64,000 nucleotides of DNA from Microvirga sp. Mcv34 (GCF_024519725.1 NZ_JALJRK010000021.1:1-64000); one strand, 5' to 3'. Counted from the stretch's first letter, positions 8,228 through 17,229 are shown. Made by a program: numbers and translations. The notes: generated by a model not told the origin, from the sequence alone.

Positions 8228-10675
8228 TCACCCCCGGTGCTTTCCGTGCACGGCCGCCTTCGCGGCGGCGACTTTCGCCTTGAGCGAAGCGAGCTTGGCC
8301 TTCGCCGCCACTCGGCTGGGCTCTGCGGGTGCCTTCTCGGCTGCCTCCGTGATCCGCTCGATCCTGCGGTTGATAACCGTCACGTTCTCGCCGAACGCGA
8401 CGCAATGGCGGCATGAGAGGCAATCCTCGGTCGACGCGAAGGCGTAGTCCGGCCGATGGGCGCCGTCCGGACCGCTCTCCTCGGCTTTGTTGCGGAGGCA
8501 GACGGCGTCCGCCAGGTCGGACGGGTCGCCAAGCCTGCAACCGCAGTGGGTGTGCCGGCCCGGATGCGGTTCGATGTACCGGTTGGGAGCGGCGTCGCGC
8601 AGCAGCCGCACCAGCGCCTCGCGTTCCCGGTCCGGCGACAGGTTCGAGCGGCCGCTGATCAGCACGGAGCGGCGCGCGCGCTCGATCATTTTTTCCAACT
8701 CGTCATAGAGCGCCGCCGCGCCGAGGCCGATGGGGCTCTCGGCCCCGTCGTACATGTCCAGGACGCGCTCGACGAAGGCCTCCTGCCGCACGTCTTCGTG
8801 CTCGCGCGCCCGCTCTTCAAGGCTGATCAATGCCGCCCGGGCCGACGTGAGGACGGCGTCCTGCCTTGGCTGCTCCATCTCCTCCGCGATCCTCAGCCGC
8901 GCGTCGATCACCTCCCGCAGCCGCGTCAGCGCGCCGGGGATCGCCTCGGTAATATACCGCCGGGTCATCTCGGGGTCGAAGTGCAGCAGGAAGCGGCTCA
9001 ACGCGTCGAGCGAGGAAAAGCGGTTTCCGTGATAGTAGTAGACGGAGAAGGCGCGGCGCAGCTGGTGCGGTGCGAATTTCCAGACGACGCCGTCCTTCTG
9101 CTTGCTCGCACCGACGACCTCCGCGAAGTCATTCAATGTAAAGCGGAGGGCGGTCTCGATGTAGACGCGGCCCTGGTCCTCGTCGCTGACCTGCGTCAAC
9201 GAGGGCCTGTGGATCTTCACGAGCCAGTTCTTTCCGGTGCTCTCCCGTGCCGACTCGCTGAGCTCCTCCAGCAGACGGACGGCCACGGGCACCATGGCGG
9301 GGACGGGGATCTGCTCGATGTCGCGGATCGTCTTCTCGATGTAGCTCGACAGCCACCAGTTCCCGAACGGATCCTTCACCGTGCAGCCGGCTTGAAGGCT
9401 GCGCACCTCGTCGCGGCGCCGCGCCGACAATCCCGCGATCAGGATCAGGCACGCGGTGACCACGTGGCCGAGCGCCTCCTCCAGCATCATCCCGTCCGCA
9501 TATGCGGGACTGTTGCGCCCACTCCGCCGCCATTGCGGCACGAGCCGCGGGACGCCCGGCTGGCTGGGCGGGAGGTGCTCGGCGATGATGGCATCGACGG
9601 CCTGCCGGAACGCCGCCATCCTCTTCTTCTGCTTGCTGATCTTGCCCGGATCGCCCTGCACCTCGCGCGCCAGCCTGCAGATCGTCAGGATGGGACCGGA
9701 GTAATCGAGGACCCATCGGGCCGCACCATCAAGCAGCGCCAGCCATTGCTCCGGACCCGGGGTGCCGGTCCGCCCTTCTCCGGCGCCAGGGGAGCGCCCG
9801 AGTTGTCTGGCCCGTGCTGTGAGACTTACCTTTGCGAAAGGGTCGAAGCCAAGCGGGTCATGAGAAAGCAAACCGATGTCCGAGAAATAGGCCAGCCTCT
9901 TCCACGCCATCAGAGCCTTTGTGACATAGCTGACGGTGGGTCTTGGATCGCTGAAGGAGGTTTCATACCAATCCGTAGGCTCAGGATTTGCGGCCTGGCT
10001 GAAATAGAGTTCCGGATTGGTTCGCTCAATCAACGCTGTGAGCCGTGGGTGCATCCAGGGCGAAATGAGCATCTGTCGCGGCACCCCGAGTTTCACACCC
10101 ACGGCGCTGAAATCGATCCTCGGTGAACTGCTATGCACATAGGTCGGCCACGACCACTCTCCGCGCTGCAATTGCGCCTCAAGACGCTGGAGGCGGTCGT
10201 CCATTGGGACGAGAGCCACCACCCCCTGCTTCAGGCGTGCACAGTAGTCCTCGAACAAGGACGGTCCGATCTGCCGCATCTCACCGAGGCCTAGCGCCAA
10301 ACGCCAGCGGACGATCCAGAAGACGTGCCGGAGCTTGTCGGTCAGCCCTTTGGCGGTGTCCATGGCCATGTACTGCCCGCGGATTGCTTCGATCGCCAAG
10401 ATCTTCGCCGTAAGAAGGTCTCGGGCGAGAGGCTCGTGCGTGAGGAGGATGCCGTCGACATCGACGGGTTGGGCGAAGTCCAAGGGAAGGTCCGGATCGA
10501 GCACCTTGTCGGGGTCTTCGCTCCGGATAGTCCAATAGTTGTGGCGCAGGTCTGTCGCGTCCTCGGTGAACACTTCCTCCGAGGTTGCGCTGGGTTTTGT
10601 TGAGACCAGCCATTTGGGGCGGTTGTAGCCCCGGAGCACCCGGTCGTGGTCCGCAAGGAAGAAGCCGTTGGCCAT
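8228..10675 (-). CDS. Large tyrosine recombinase with C-terminal Cys-rich domain
   Basis: An 815-residue site-specific recombinase. The catalytic residues of the phage-integrase fold can be read in order: Arg420 (in ARRRDEVRSL), a possible Lys448 in the beta-hairpin region, His537 and Arg540 (HQLRR), His565 (FLLHFDP) and the nucleophile Tyr574 (TRRYI). The first 330 residues are a large N-terminal region without a family I recognise. Residues 705-760 hold a cluster of Cys and His (HTHCGC, C726, CLSCRHC) that could bind zinc. The gene starts two bases after the preceding recombinase gene, whose end supplies GGAGGA. It is the only member of this operon with a full catalytic set, so it is the likely cutting enzyme of the island. 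Confidence 0.8.
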   Translation of the reverse strand: MANGFFLADHDRVLRGYNRPKWLVSTKPSATSEEVFTEDATDLRHNYWTIRSEDPDKVLDPDLPLDFAQPVDVDGILLTHEPLARDLLTAKILAIEAIRGQYMAMDTAKGLTDKLRHVFWIVRWRLALGLGEMRQIGPSLFEDYCARLKQGVVALVPMDDRLQRLEAQLQRGEWSWPTYVHSSSPRIDFSAVGVKLGVPRQMLISPWMHPRLTALIERTNPELYFSQAANPEPTDWYETSFSDPRPTVSYVTKALMAWKRLAYFSDIGLLSHDPLGFDPFAKVSLTARARQLGRSPGAGEGRTGTPGPEQWLALLDGAARWVLDYSGPILTICRLAREVQGDPGKISKQKKRMAAFRQAVDAIIAEHLPPSQPGVPRLVPQWRRSGRNSPAYADGMMLEEALGHVVTACLILIAGLSARRRDEVRSLQAGCTVKDPFGNWWLSSYIEKTIRDIEQIPVPAMVPVAVRLLEELSESARESTGKNWLVKIHRPSLTQVSDEDQGRVYIETALRFTLNDFAEVVGASKQKDGVVWKFAPHQLRRAFSVYYYHGNRFSSLDALSRFLLHFDPEMTRRYITEAIPGALTRLREVIDARLRIAEEMEQPRQDAVLTSARAALISLEERAREHEDVRQEAFVERVLDMYDGAESPIGLGAAALYDELEKMIERARRSVLISGRSNLSPDREREALVRLLRDAAPNRYIEPHPGRHTHCGCRLGDPSDLADAVCLRNKAEESGPDGAHRPDYAFASTEDCLSCRHCVAFGENVTVINRRIERITEAAEKAPAEPSRVAAKAKLASLKAKVAAAKAAVHGKHRG

Positions 10676-10676
10676 C

Positions 10677-12623
10677 TTAGTCCTCCAGGCTCGGCAGCAC
10701 GATCTGCTGGGATCTTAGCGCCAAGGAGGCCCGCCGAGCGGCCTGCCAGTACCGCGGCCCGAGGTGCTTGCGGAACAGCTCCCTGCCGATGGCCTTCGCC
10801 AGCGCCAGGAGCGGAAGGAACTCTAGCCTGAAGCGGGCGCGGTTCGGGTAATAGGCCTGCATTTCCCGAAGCTTCCGGTGGATCAGGTAGAGTTCGCCGA
10901 GGCGCTCATCGTCCGGCTCGAAACGCAGCGCAGGAGGAGCCGGTCCCGCATCGTCCGGGGCCTCGTCGAGCAGACCAAGAGCTGCGGTGATGCCCGCCCT
11001 GTCGGCCGTCCGGCGCAAGCGCACGAGGTCCGCCGCCGGCTTGTCGAGCTGCAGGGCGACATGCTCCTGATTGAGATCGCGCACGACGATGGCTTCCATC
11101 GCGTCTTGGAACTGCCGGATGCTGGCGTCCAGCTCCGCGTTCACCACCGGCGTGTTCAGGTAGTGCGGCATGAGTACCGACGAGCTGGCATGCCCCGCCG
11201 CCGCCCTGACGGCGTCGAACGAGCCGGTCTCCTGCCGCCGGAGGATCAGGTAGGTTTTCCGGATGGCCTTGAAGTTGAAGCCGGGACGGGCCAGCACGGA
11301 GCCCTTCGGATAAACTGCGGGAGAAACCACCCGCGTGTCCGACGCGTAGGTTCTCGGCTGGAGGTTGCCATTAATGAAGATCCAGAACCGATCGCCGAAA
11401 AGGTCGTGTGAGAAATGCCCGAACTCGGCCCTGAGGGCGTTTGCCATTCGCATGTAGCGCTCAAGGATGTCCGCAGCCGGAAGCGTGCTGCCGCCACCTG
11501 TGGCTTCGAGACATGCGTAACCGTCGAGTTGGCGGGCGGGATCATAGGCCTCCACGGTTCGGTCCCATTGATCGAGAGCCACACGAAGCCTGCCTTCGTC
11601 CAGACGATGGTTCTCGCCAAGGAAGGCCAGGACATGGTGCCCGGCCCGCCTCTTGAAGCTTTCGATGAACGAGGCCTCTGCGATATACGAGCCTCTAGCG
11701 GAGCGGAAGACGAAAGGATTTTGGTGGAGGTCCCGTGCAGGTTGGAGGTTCCAGCCGGTATCGCAGATCAGGACGCCCAGAGCGCCGCTCATCGCGGGAG
11801 CCAAGGGTCCGAAGCAGCCGCGGTACGCCATATTCATCACCGCGGCTCGGTCCCACAGTCCTGCCGTATCGAACTGTCCGGCCTGGTACCATAATGCTGG
11901 ATCACGTGGCAGGACGTAATCTGCGACCCGCCTCGGAAGCTTGAAGGAGCCGGTCTCGCGAATATGATCCCGGAAGATCAGGAGCCCGTTGCGCAAGGCC
12001 TCGCGGGCTTGTGGATCTTGGTCCGGCATAGGCGGGTCGCCTCGGAGGAGGCTTTGGCCAAGGTTGAATAGCTCCTCGTAGTAAAGGAATAGCGAGACGA
12101 AGGACGAACGGACGAGCTCCATGGCGCGGCGCTCACGCTCGTACCCTTCGTAGCCTTCCAGCTCGGGCCAGTCGGCGGCTCCCAAGCTTGGGAACTCCTT
12201 GGTTGGAGGAGTGCCTACCCTGATCCATTTTCGGTTGAAATTCTCCGGAATGCCGCGCACGCCCCGGTCCCTGAGGATTTCCAAGGCATGCCTGACGGAG
12301 TGGGCCCGGTACATCCGGGTGCCTTCGGTGAGGTGGCTCTCCCCAGAAACCCTGTACGCGTCGCGCCACTGGTTGAGGACGTCGACGAATGCGCGCTCGT
12401 GTGACATGCCGTCGGGAAATAGGCTCTCGACTTCGTCGCCAGGTGCACCGGCAAAGCAGCGGCGAACCCGGTCGGCGAGGCTGTCTGGTTCCGCTTGAAT
12501 GAGCCACTCGAGGAACGGAATGATCCCGTAGCGCCGGGCGTAAGTCATCTGGGAGACTGCCTCGACCATCTCTGGTCCAAAGCAGTCTTGCCACCGCAAC
12601 GACGTGTCCATCATAACCGCCAC
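10677..12623 (-). CDS. Large tyrosine-recombinase-like protein, first Arg apparently missing
   Basis: A 648-residue protein, first in the operon. It begins at GTG 12623, set by AGGAGG seven bases upstream. A tyrosine-recombinase C-terminal box is visible: K452-A-I-R455, then AGHASSS with His478, then Tyr488 in MPHYLN. The region where the first catalytic Arg is expected reads CDTGWNLQPARDL, so Asn292 appears to stand in its place. Residues 500-648 form a long helical extension. With two large recombinases and a coiled-coil gene in tandem, the set resembles Tn554 tnpABC or GInt ginABCD modules, though one recombinase of those sets is not seen. It may be a structural or target-choice partner of the 815-residue enzyme. 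Confidence 0.7.
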   Translation of the reverse strand: MAVMMDTSLRWQDCFGPEMVEAVSQMTYARRYGIIPFLEWLIQAEPDSLADRVRRCFAGAPGDEVESLFPDGMSHERAFVDVLNQWRDAYRVSGESHLTEGTRMYRAHSVRHALEILRDRGVRGIPENFNRKWIRVGTPPTKEFPSLGAADWPELEGYEGYERERRAMELVRSSFVSLFLYYEELFNLGQSLLRGDPPMPDQDPQAREALRNGLLIFRDHIRETGSFKLPRRVADYVLPRDPALWYQAGQFDTAGLWDRAAVMNMAYRGCFGPLAPAMSGALGVLICDTGWNLQPARDLHQNPFVFRSARGSYIAEASFIESFKRRAGHHVLAFLGENHRLDEGRLRVALDQWDRTVEAYDPARQLDGYACLEATGGGSTLPAADILERYMRMANALRAEFGHFSHDLFGDRFWIFINGNLQPRTYASDTRVVSPAVYPKGSVLARPGFNFKAIRKTYLILRRQETGSFDAVRAAAGHASSSVLMPHYLNTPVVNAELDASIRQFQDAMEAIVVRDLNQEHVALQLDKPAADLVRLRRTADRAGITAALGLLDEAPDDAGPAPPALRFEPDDERLGELYLIHRKLREMQAYYPNRARFRLEFLPLLALAKAIGRELFRKHLGPRYWQAARRASLALRSQQIVLPSLED

Positions 12624-12674
12624 AGCGTTTCCTCCTGCAGTTGCGAGGGGAAAGGCCGCGGGCTGTCCAGGCGC

Positions 12675-12693
12675 CTTCCTTCGCAGAAGGAAG
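12675..12693. repeat. Perfect inverted repeat, CTTCCTT-CGCAG-AAGGAAG
   Basis: Seven-base arms around a five-base spacer, between the recombinase operon and the island junction. The arm CTTCCTT recurs as a direct repeat at 12734-12740. The form suits a tyrosine-recombinase binding site. Confidence 0.5.
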
Positions 12694-12708
12694 CGTGACA
12701 GCCAGAAA

Positions 12709-12727
12709 AGCCTAGGTCAACTAGGCT
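12709..12727. repeat. Perfect inverted repeat, AGCCTAG-GTCAA-CTAGGCT
   Basis: Seven-base arms around a five-base spacer, the same geometry as the repeat 16 bases to its left and about 30 bases from the ligase junction. It may be a recombinase arm site or, less likely, a weak terminator hairpin. Confidence 0.5.
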
Positions 12728-12747
12728 CTTAGACTTCCTTCGGTATT

Positions 12748-14022
12748 CTAAATATGCGCAAAGATCTTGGCGAAGCGCTTTGCCCGCCCCCGGATGGTGA
12801 CGATACCGTCATCGACAGTCACGATGTCCCCTGTGTCATGCCATCCGTCCACGGGCGGGCGCAGGCCACCCGGCGCCGTGGGATCGAGATAGCCTTTCAT
12901 GACGTTCGGACCGCGCACGTGCAGGCGCCCGCCCTCGTGAATCCCCTCGACCGGATCGAGGCGCCATTCGATGGCCGGCAGGATCGGCCCGACCGATCCG
13001 GGCCTGTTGCGGTCCGGCAGGCTCACGGAGATGACCGGCGAGCATTCGGTCGCGCCATAGCCTTCCAGGATGATCGTGCCATGCTTGGCCCAGAGCTTGC
13101 GCGTCTCGTCCTTCACCCGCTCGGCCCCGGCAATGACGTAGCGGACGCTCGCCAGATCGTTCTCGCCCGCCGCGCGGGCATAGCCCTGCAGAAAGGTATC
13201 GGTCGCGAGCATGATCGTGGCATGCGTGCCGGCCACGAGCTTCGGGATCTGGCGGTAATGGAGCGGGCTCGGATAGAGCACGGACTTCATGCCGTTGAGC
13301 ACCGCCGTCAGCAGTCCTGCGGTCAGGCCGAAGGAATGGAAGATCGGCAGGGCATTGAAGAACACGTCGTCGGGCCGCAGCACGTCGCCCGCGAGCGCCT
13401 TCACCTGATAGGCGTTGGCGACGAGATTGGCGTTCGACAACACCACGCCTTTCGGTGCGCCTTCCGAGCCGGACGTGAAGAGCACGACGGCCGGGTCGTC
13501 GGGTTCGACCTTCGCGCCCGCATGAACGCGCCGCGCCATCCAGGAATCGACGAGGCCGCGCAGCTTGTCGAGGCTCGTAAGGTCGGCCCGCACGTCCTCC
13601 AGCCACAGGATCCGCCGTCCCTCCCCCAGGGTCGCCACGAGGTCGTCGAGCTTGCCCTGCTCGACGAAGCGGCGGGAGGTCACGATGGTGTCGATCCCAG
13701 CCAGCTCGCACGCGGCCTTCAGGTTCTTGAGCCCGGCCGTGAAGTTCAGGAAGGCGGGAACGCGCCCGAAGGCATTGAGCCCGAACAGGGTGACGGCGAT
13801 GGCCTGGACGTTCGGGAGCAGAACGCCGATCGTCTCGCGCTCCCGCGTCAGGCCCGCCAGCTTGCGCCCGAGGACGAGCGAGCCCAGGACGAGGCGCCCG
13901 AAGGTGATCGGCTGGCGCTCCAGATCCTCGAGGGCGACCTTGTTCCGGCCGAACAGGTCCCGCGCGTCGAGAAGGGCGCCGAACAGGCTCTTGCGCGTCC
14001 GCGCGATGTCGAACTCCGTCAC
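12748..14022 (-). pseudogene. AMP-forming acyl-CoA/acyl-ACP synthetase, 3' truncated by the island
   Basis: An adenylate-forming ligase, 424 residues where the family usually has about 500 or more. The ATP-binding A3 motif TSGSEGAPKG is at 183-192, GYGATECSP at 321-329 and DGWHDTGD at 392-399. The sequence stays family-like to residue 420 (GRAKRFAKI), where relatives continue with a GEMVSL-type stretch and the C-terminal domain that carries the catalytic Lys. Here it turns into FAHI and a stop. The sequence resembles the synthetase part of Aas (acyl-ACP synthetase for lysophospholipid acylation). Without the C-terminal domain it should not complete adenylation. The gpt gene lies 18 bases upstream of its start and is probably cotranscribed. 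Confidence 0.8.
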
Positions 14023-14040
14023 GGGCGCCTCTCGATCCTG

Positions 14041-14547
14041 TTAACCGGCCGAGCCTTCGCGGATCGGCGCCTGGTAGGCCAGGCCCATATCCCAGGGGAA
14101 GTAGATCCAGGTGTCCTGGCTCACTTCCGTCACGAAGGTGTCGATCAGGGGACGTCCGGCGGGCTTGGCATAGACGGCGGCGAAATGCGCGTTCGGCAGC
14201 ATGTCGCGCACGATCTTGGCGGTCTTGCCGGTATCGGTCAGGTCGTCGATCACGAGGACGCCCTTGCCCTTCCCGTCGCCCACGGCCTTGATCGAGGGCG
14301 CGATGTCCTTCAGCACCTGCAGGTCGCCCTGGTTCTTGTAGTCGTGGTAGCTCGCGATGCAGACGCTCTCGATGAGCCGCAGGTCGAGCTCGCGCGCCAC
14401 GATGGCGGCCGGCACGAGCCCGCCACGGGTGATGCAGACGATCGCCTCGAAGGGTCCGGCGGAGGCCAGGCGCCAGGCGAGCGCCCGGCAGTCGCGGTGG
14501 AACTGATCCCAGGAGACGGGGAAGGCTTTGGGAGAGGTCGGGGACAT
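14041..14547 (-). CDS. gpt: Xanthine phosphoribosyltransferase
   Basis: A 168-residue cytoplasmic type I phosphoribosyltransferase that salvages xanthine and guanine with PRPP. The PRPP motif [13 protein letters not shown] is at 97-109. The early ITRGGLVPA block and the late WIYFPWDM block are typical of the Gpt subgroup, and length fits (E. coli Gpt is 152). It starts 42 bases after the end of the molybdopterin-binding gene and is followed by the truncated ligase gene, suggesting a minus-strand operon that the island has cut at its 3' end. Confidence 0.93.
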   Translation of the reverse strand: MSPTSPKAFPVSWDQFHRDCRALAWRLASAGPFEAIVCITRGGLVPAAIVARELDLRLIESVCIASYHDYKNQGDLQVLKDIAPSIKAVGDGKGKGVLVIDDLTDTGKTAKIVRDMLPNAHFAAVYAKPAGRPLIDTFVTEVSQDTWIYFPWDMGLAYQAPIREGSAG

Positions 14548-14588
14548 GGTTCTGCTCTTGTAGGGCTGTCAGGTGAAACGAATAACGC

Positions 14589-15335
14589 TTACAGGGGCGC
14601 CCGGTCGCCCTTGAGGCGGCCGAGAAGCTCGCGCACGGCGGCGGCGGCACCGGCCACCGCCTCCGCGTCCTTGCCCCGCACGACGATCTGGTTGCGGAAG
14701 CCGCTCGTCGAGAACGACGGATAGGATCCGATGGACACGGCCGGGTTGGAGGAGGCGATCTGGCTCAGGCCTTCGGCATAGATGCCCTCGGCCAGCCCCT
14801 CGGCCTCGATGGTCTCGATGATCATGCGGGCGCCGGTCTGGAGGGTGGGCGCGATGATATCGAGCATGGCCTGCATGATGGACGGCACGCCCGCCATGAC
14901 GAACACATTGCCGATCCGGAAGCCGGGCGCCTTGGAGATCGGGTTCTCGATCAGATCGGCCCCCTCGGGGATCCGGGCCATGCGCAGGCGGGCCTCGTTC
15001 AGCTCCTCCGGCGTATAGCGCTCCCGCAGCATGGCGACCGCCCGGGGATCCTGCCCGATCCCGACGCCGAAGGCCTTGGCGACGCAATCCGCCGTGATGT
15101 CGTCATGGGTCGGGCCGATGCCCCCGGTGGTGAAGAGGTAGGTGTAGCGGCCGCGCAGGGCATTGACCGCCGCGACGATCTCCTCCTCCACGTCGGGCAC
15201 GACGCGCACCTCGCGCAGGTCGATGCCGATCCCGGTCAGGTACTCGGCGATGTAGCCGATGTTCTTGTCCTTGGTGCGGCCCGTGAGGATCTCATCGCCG
15301 ATGATGAGAAGGGCGGCTGTAACGGAAACGGCCAT
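14589..15335 (-). CDS. MoaB/Mog-fold molybdopterin-binding protein (short CinA-like)
   Basis: A 248-residue protein with the molybdopterin-binding fold also found at the N terminus of CinA. Visible signatures are AALLIIGDEILTGRTKDKN at the start and TTGGIGPTHDDIT near residue 90. It lacks the C-terminal nicotinamide-nucleotide amidase domain of full CinA, so it is the short form often annotated as a competence/damage-inducible protein A homologue. Its substrate is not fixed by sequence. It is divergent from sfsA and upstream of gpt. Confidence 0.88.
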   Translation of the reverse strand: MAVSVTAALLIIGDEILTGRTKDKNIGYIAEYLTGIGIDLREVRVVPDVEEEIVAAVNALRGRYTYLFTTGGIGPTHDDITADCVAKAFGVGIGQDPRAVAMLRERYTPEELNEARLRMARIPEGADLIENPISKAPGFRIGNVFVMAGVPSIMQAMLDIIAPTLQTGARMIIETIEAEGLAEGIYAEGLSQIASSNPAVSIGSYPSFSTSGFRNQIVVRGKDAEAVAGAAAAVRELLGRLKGDRAPL

Positions 15336-15489
15336 GCGCAGCGATCCTTTTGGGGGCGTTTAGCGTTAGAAGCTGCAATTCTCAAGCGGAAGCAAGCGTT
15401 CATTCCCTGTCCTCCCCTCGCTTCGGTCGCAGTTGAACCCCCGCCGCCTCCCCTGCTACCAGGAGGTCCCATTCAATCATTGGATTCCG

Positions 15490-16209
15490 ATGCGTTTTCA
15501 GGAAACCCTGCTCGAGGGCCGCCTCATCGAGCGATACAAGCGCTTTCTGGCCGATGTCGCGCTGGACAGCGGCGAGGTGGTTACGGCCCATTGCGCCAAT
15601 CCCGGCGCGATGATGGGCCTGAAGGAGCCCGGCAGCCGGGTCTATCTCTCCCGGGCGACGAACCCGAACCGCAAGCTCAAGTACAACTGGGAATTCATCG
15701 AGATCGCGGCCGGCGGCGGTCCGCGCCAGCTCATCGGCATCAACACCTCCCGGCCGAACCTCCTGGTCGCGGAAGCCCTGGCGGAGGGGCGCCTCGCCCC
15801 CTTCGCGCGCTACGAGCGGGTCAGGCCGGAGGTGAAATACGGCAGGAACAGCCGGGTCGACTTTCTGCTCGAGAAGGACGGCGAGCCGCCCTGCTACCTG
15901 GAGGTCAAGAACTGCCATCTGATGCGGGAGGCAGGCTTCGCCGAGTTCCCGGATTGCGTCGCGGCGCGCAGCGCCAAGCACCTCCACGAGCTCGCCGACA
16001 TGGTGGCCGAGGGCGCGAGAGCAGCCCTCGTCTATGTGATCCAGATGGATGCCGAGCGTTTCGACGTGGCCCGCGACATCGATCCGGCTTACGACAAGGC
16101 CTTCCGCCACGCCCTGGCGGCCGGCGTGGAATCCTACGCCTATGTCTGCCGCATCACCCCGGAGGAAGTGACCATCGACCGGCCCGTGGAGATTGTGACG
16201 CCTCGGTGA
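15490..16209 (+). CDS. sfsA: SfsA family DNA-binding/nuclease-like protein
   Basis: A 239-residue SfsA homologue, the usual length. Characteristic blocks are LLEGRLIERYKRFLADV at the start, AHCANPGAM near residue 37, GINTSRPN and the PD-(D/E)xK-like core YGRNSRVDFLL followed by CYLEVKNCHL. In E. coli it was linked to maltose gene control; the core looks like a nuclease fold. I chose ATG 15490 because the family begins with this RF..TLLEG pattern. AGGAGG lies about 24 bases upstream, too far for an ideal site, so the true start could be a little earlier at a non-ATG codon. Confidence 0.9.
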   Translation: MRFQETLLEGRLIERYKRFLADVALDSGEVVTAHCANPGAMMGLKEPGSRVYLSRATNPNRKLKYNWEFIEIAAGGGPRQLIGINTSRPNLLVAEALAEGRLAPFARYERVRPEVKYGRNSRVDFLLEKDGEPPCYLEVKNCHLMREAGFAEFPDCVAARSAKHLHELADMVAEGARAALVYVIQMDAERFDVARDIDPAYDKAFRHALAAGVESYAYVCRITPEEVTIDRPVEIVTPR

Positions 16210-16219
16210 GCGCCTCCGA

Positions 16220-16282
16220 CGTCATGGTCGCTCTTGTACCAGCCATCTCGATAAGGCGAGTCCCGGCACAAGGCCAGTGATG
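16220..16282. repeat. Degenerate copy of a dispersed palindromic intergenic repeat
   Basis: The block GTCATGGTCGCTCTTGTACC, then CATCTCGATAAGGCGAGTC, then GGCACAAGGCCAGTGATGGC shows decayed inverted pairs of the same style as the cleaner copies at 29211-29296 and 51968-51997. It fills most of the gap between sfsA and the convergent FkbM gene. Confidence 0.45.
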
Positions 16283-16311
16283 GCGTAGGGGCACATCGAC
16301 CCGGCAAAACC

Positions 16312-17187
16312 TCAGCCTCGCTCGAAGGCCAGGTTCATCTTGTTCTTGAGGATTTCCCGGTAACCCTTGCCCTCCAGGAGCTTCACGACGTCGATCTGCC
16401 AGCGATCCGGCACATTGGCGATGATGAACAGCGAGGGGTAGAGGGACGCGGGAGCATCCCGGAAGAACGGGTCGAGCACCAGGTCCTCGGCCCCTTCCAC
16501 GTCGAGCTTGATCGCGTCGACCCGGGTCAGACCTTCCCGTTTCAGGAGCTCCAGCATCGTCACGGCCGGGACGCGGATCGCGTCGGTCTGGCTCGAATTG
16601 ACGATCTTCAGGCTGGCCTCACCCCGGTTGAGGGGATCGAGGAAGAGGGTCAGTTCCCCGGTCTTGTCCGCCACCGCGCAATCCACGGCCTTGATGGTGC
16701 AGGAGGGGTTCTGGCGGATGTTGTAGATCAGGCGGTCGAAGATCTCCGGCTGGGGCTCGACGGCCAGGATCCGCACTGGAACGGCGTCGGCCTCGCGAGC
16801 AACCGAGAGGGCGTACCAGCCGACATTCGACCCGATGTCGATGAAGGTGAAGCCGTCCGCGATCCGGGAGGTCAGCAGCTTGATCTCGTCCACGTCGAAA
16901 TATTGCGGCGTGAACAGGATGCGCCGCTCGCAGACATTCTTGTAGGGGTAGAGCCGCATGCGCAGGCCGAAGGTCTCCAGGTCGAGCGGCAGGCCCTTCA
17001 GGGTCTTCATCGCCAGGCGGCGCAGCATCAGGGCCACCCGGCGGCCGGCCCATCCCTCGGGCAGCCCGCGCGTGCGGTCGATCACCCAGCGGGCGAGTCC
17101 TGAAGGCGCAAAATCGCCGAAAGGGCGAGAATCATTCATTAAGCGGGAATCCACGGCCGTCGAATGGGAATGAATAGGGTTGCTCAT
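16312..17187 (-). CDS. FkbM family SAM-dependent methyltransferase
   Basis: A 291-residue enzyme with a Rossmann SAM-binding core: FTFIDIGSNVGWYAL is motif I, ILAVEPQPE the following acidic motif, and AIKLDVEGAED the conserved FkbM block (D-V-E-G-E in relatives). FkbM proteins O-methylate sugars or polyketide-like substrates, often in surface glycans; the substrate here is unknown. I start at ATG 17187, since the frame upstream offers only a TTG at 17211. No glycan genes are adjacent. It is convergent with sfsA. Confidence 0.85.
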   Translation of the reverse strand: MSNPIHSHSTAVDSRLMNDSRPFGDFAPSGLARWVIDRTRGLPEGWAGRRVALMLRRLAMKTLKGLPLDLETFGLRMRLYPYKNVCERRILFTPQYFDVDEIKLLTSRIADGFTFIDIGSNVGWYALSVAREADAVPVRILAVEPQPEIFDRLIYNIRQNPSCTIKAVDCAVADKTGELTLFLDPLNRGEASLKIVNSSQTDAIRVPAVTMLELLKREGLTRVDAIKLDVEGAEDLVLDPFFRDAPASLYPSLFIIANVPDRWQIDVVKLLEGKGYREILKNKMNLAFERG

Positions 17188-17229
17188 GACACCCCCGCGC
17201 GCCAATCGCAAGCGGGACAGCAGGTCTTT

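Larger units (their letters stand above)
7731..12766 (-). mobile_element. One end of an integrated Tn554/GInt-like island (recombinase module and junction)
   Basis: The three-gene recombinase operon reads away from a junction at about 12757-12766. Beyond it, on the right, a chromosomal AMP-ligase gene is cut in mid-motif and picks up four foreign codons before a stop. Between the operon start and the junction are two perfect inverted repeats and a repeated CTTCCTT. The island body would extend leftward past the operon, possibly to or beyond the left edge; the missing ligase tail was not found in the window, so the other end is not visible. Confidence 0.6.

Noticed and set aside
8456-10126. 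556-codon plus-strand frame opposite the large recombinase
   Set aside because: No domain or ribosome site; the minus strand has full recombinase motifs and operon spacing.
12754-14724. 656-codon plus-strand frame opposite the ligase and gpt genes
   Set aside because: It spans two genes with clear motifs on the other strand and has no family features.
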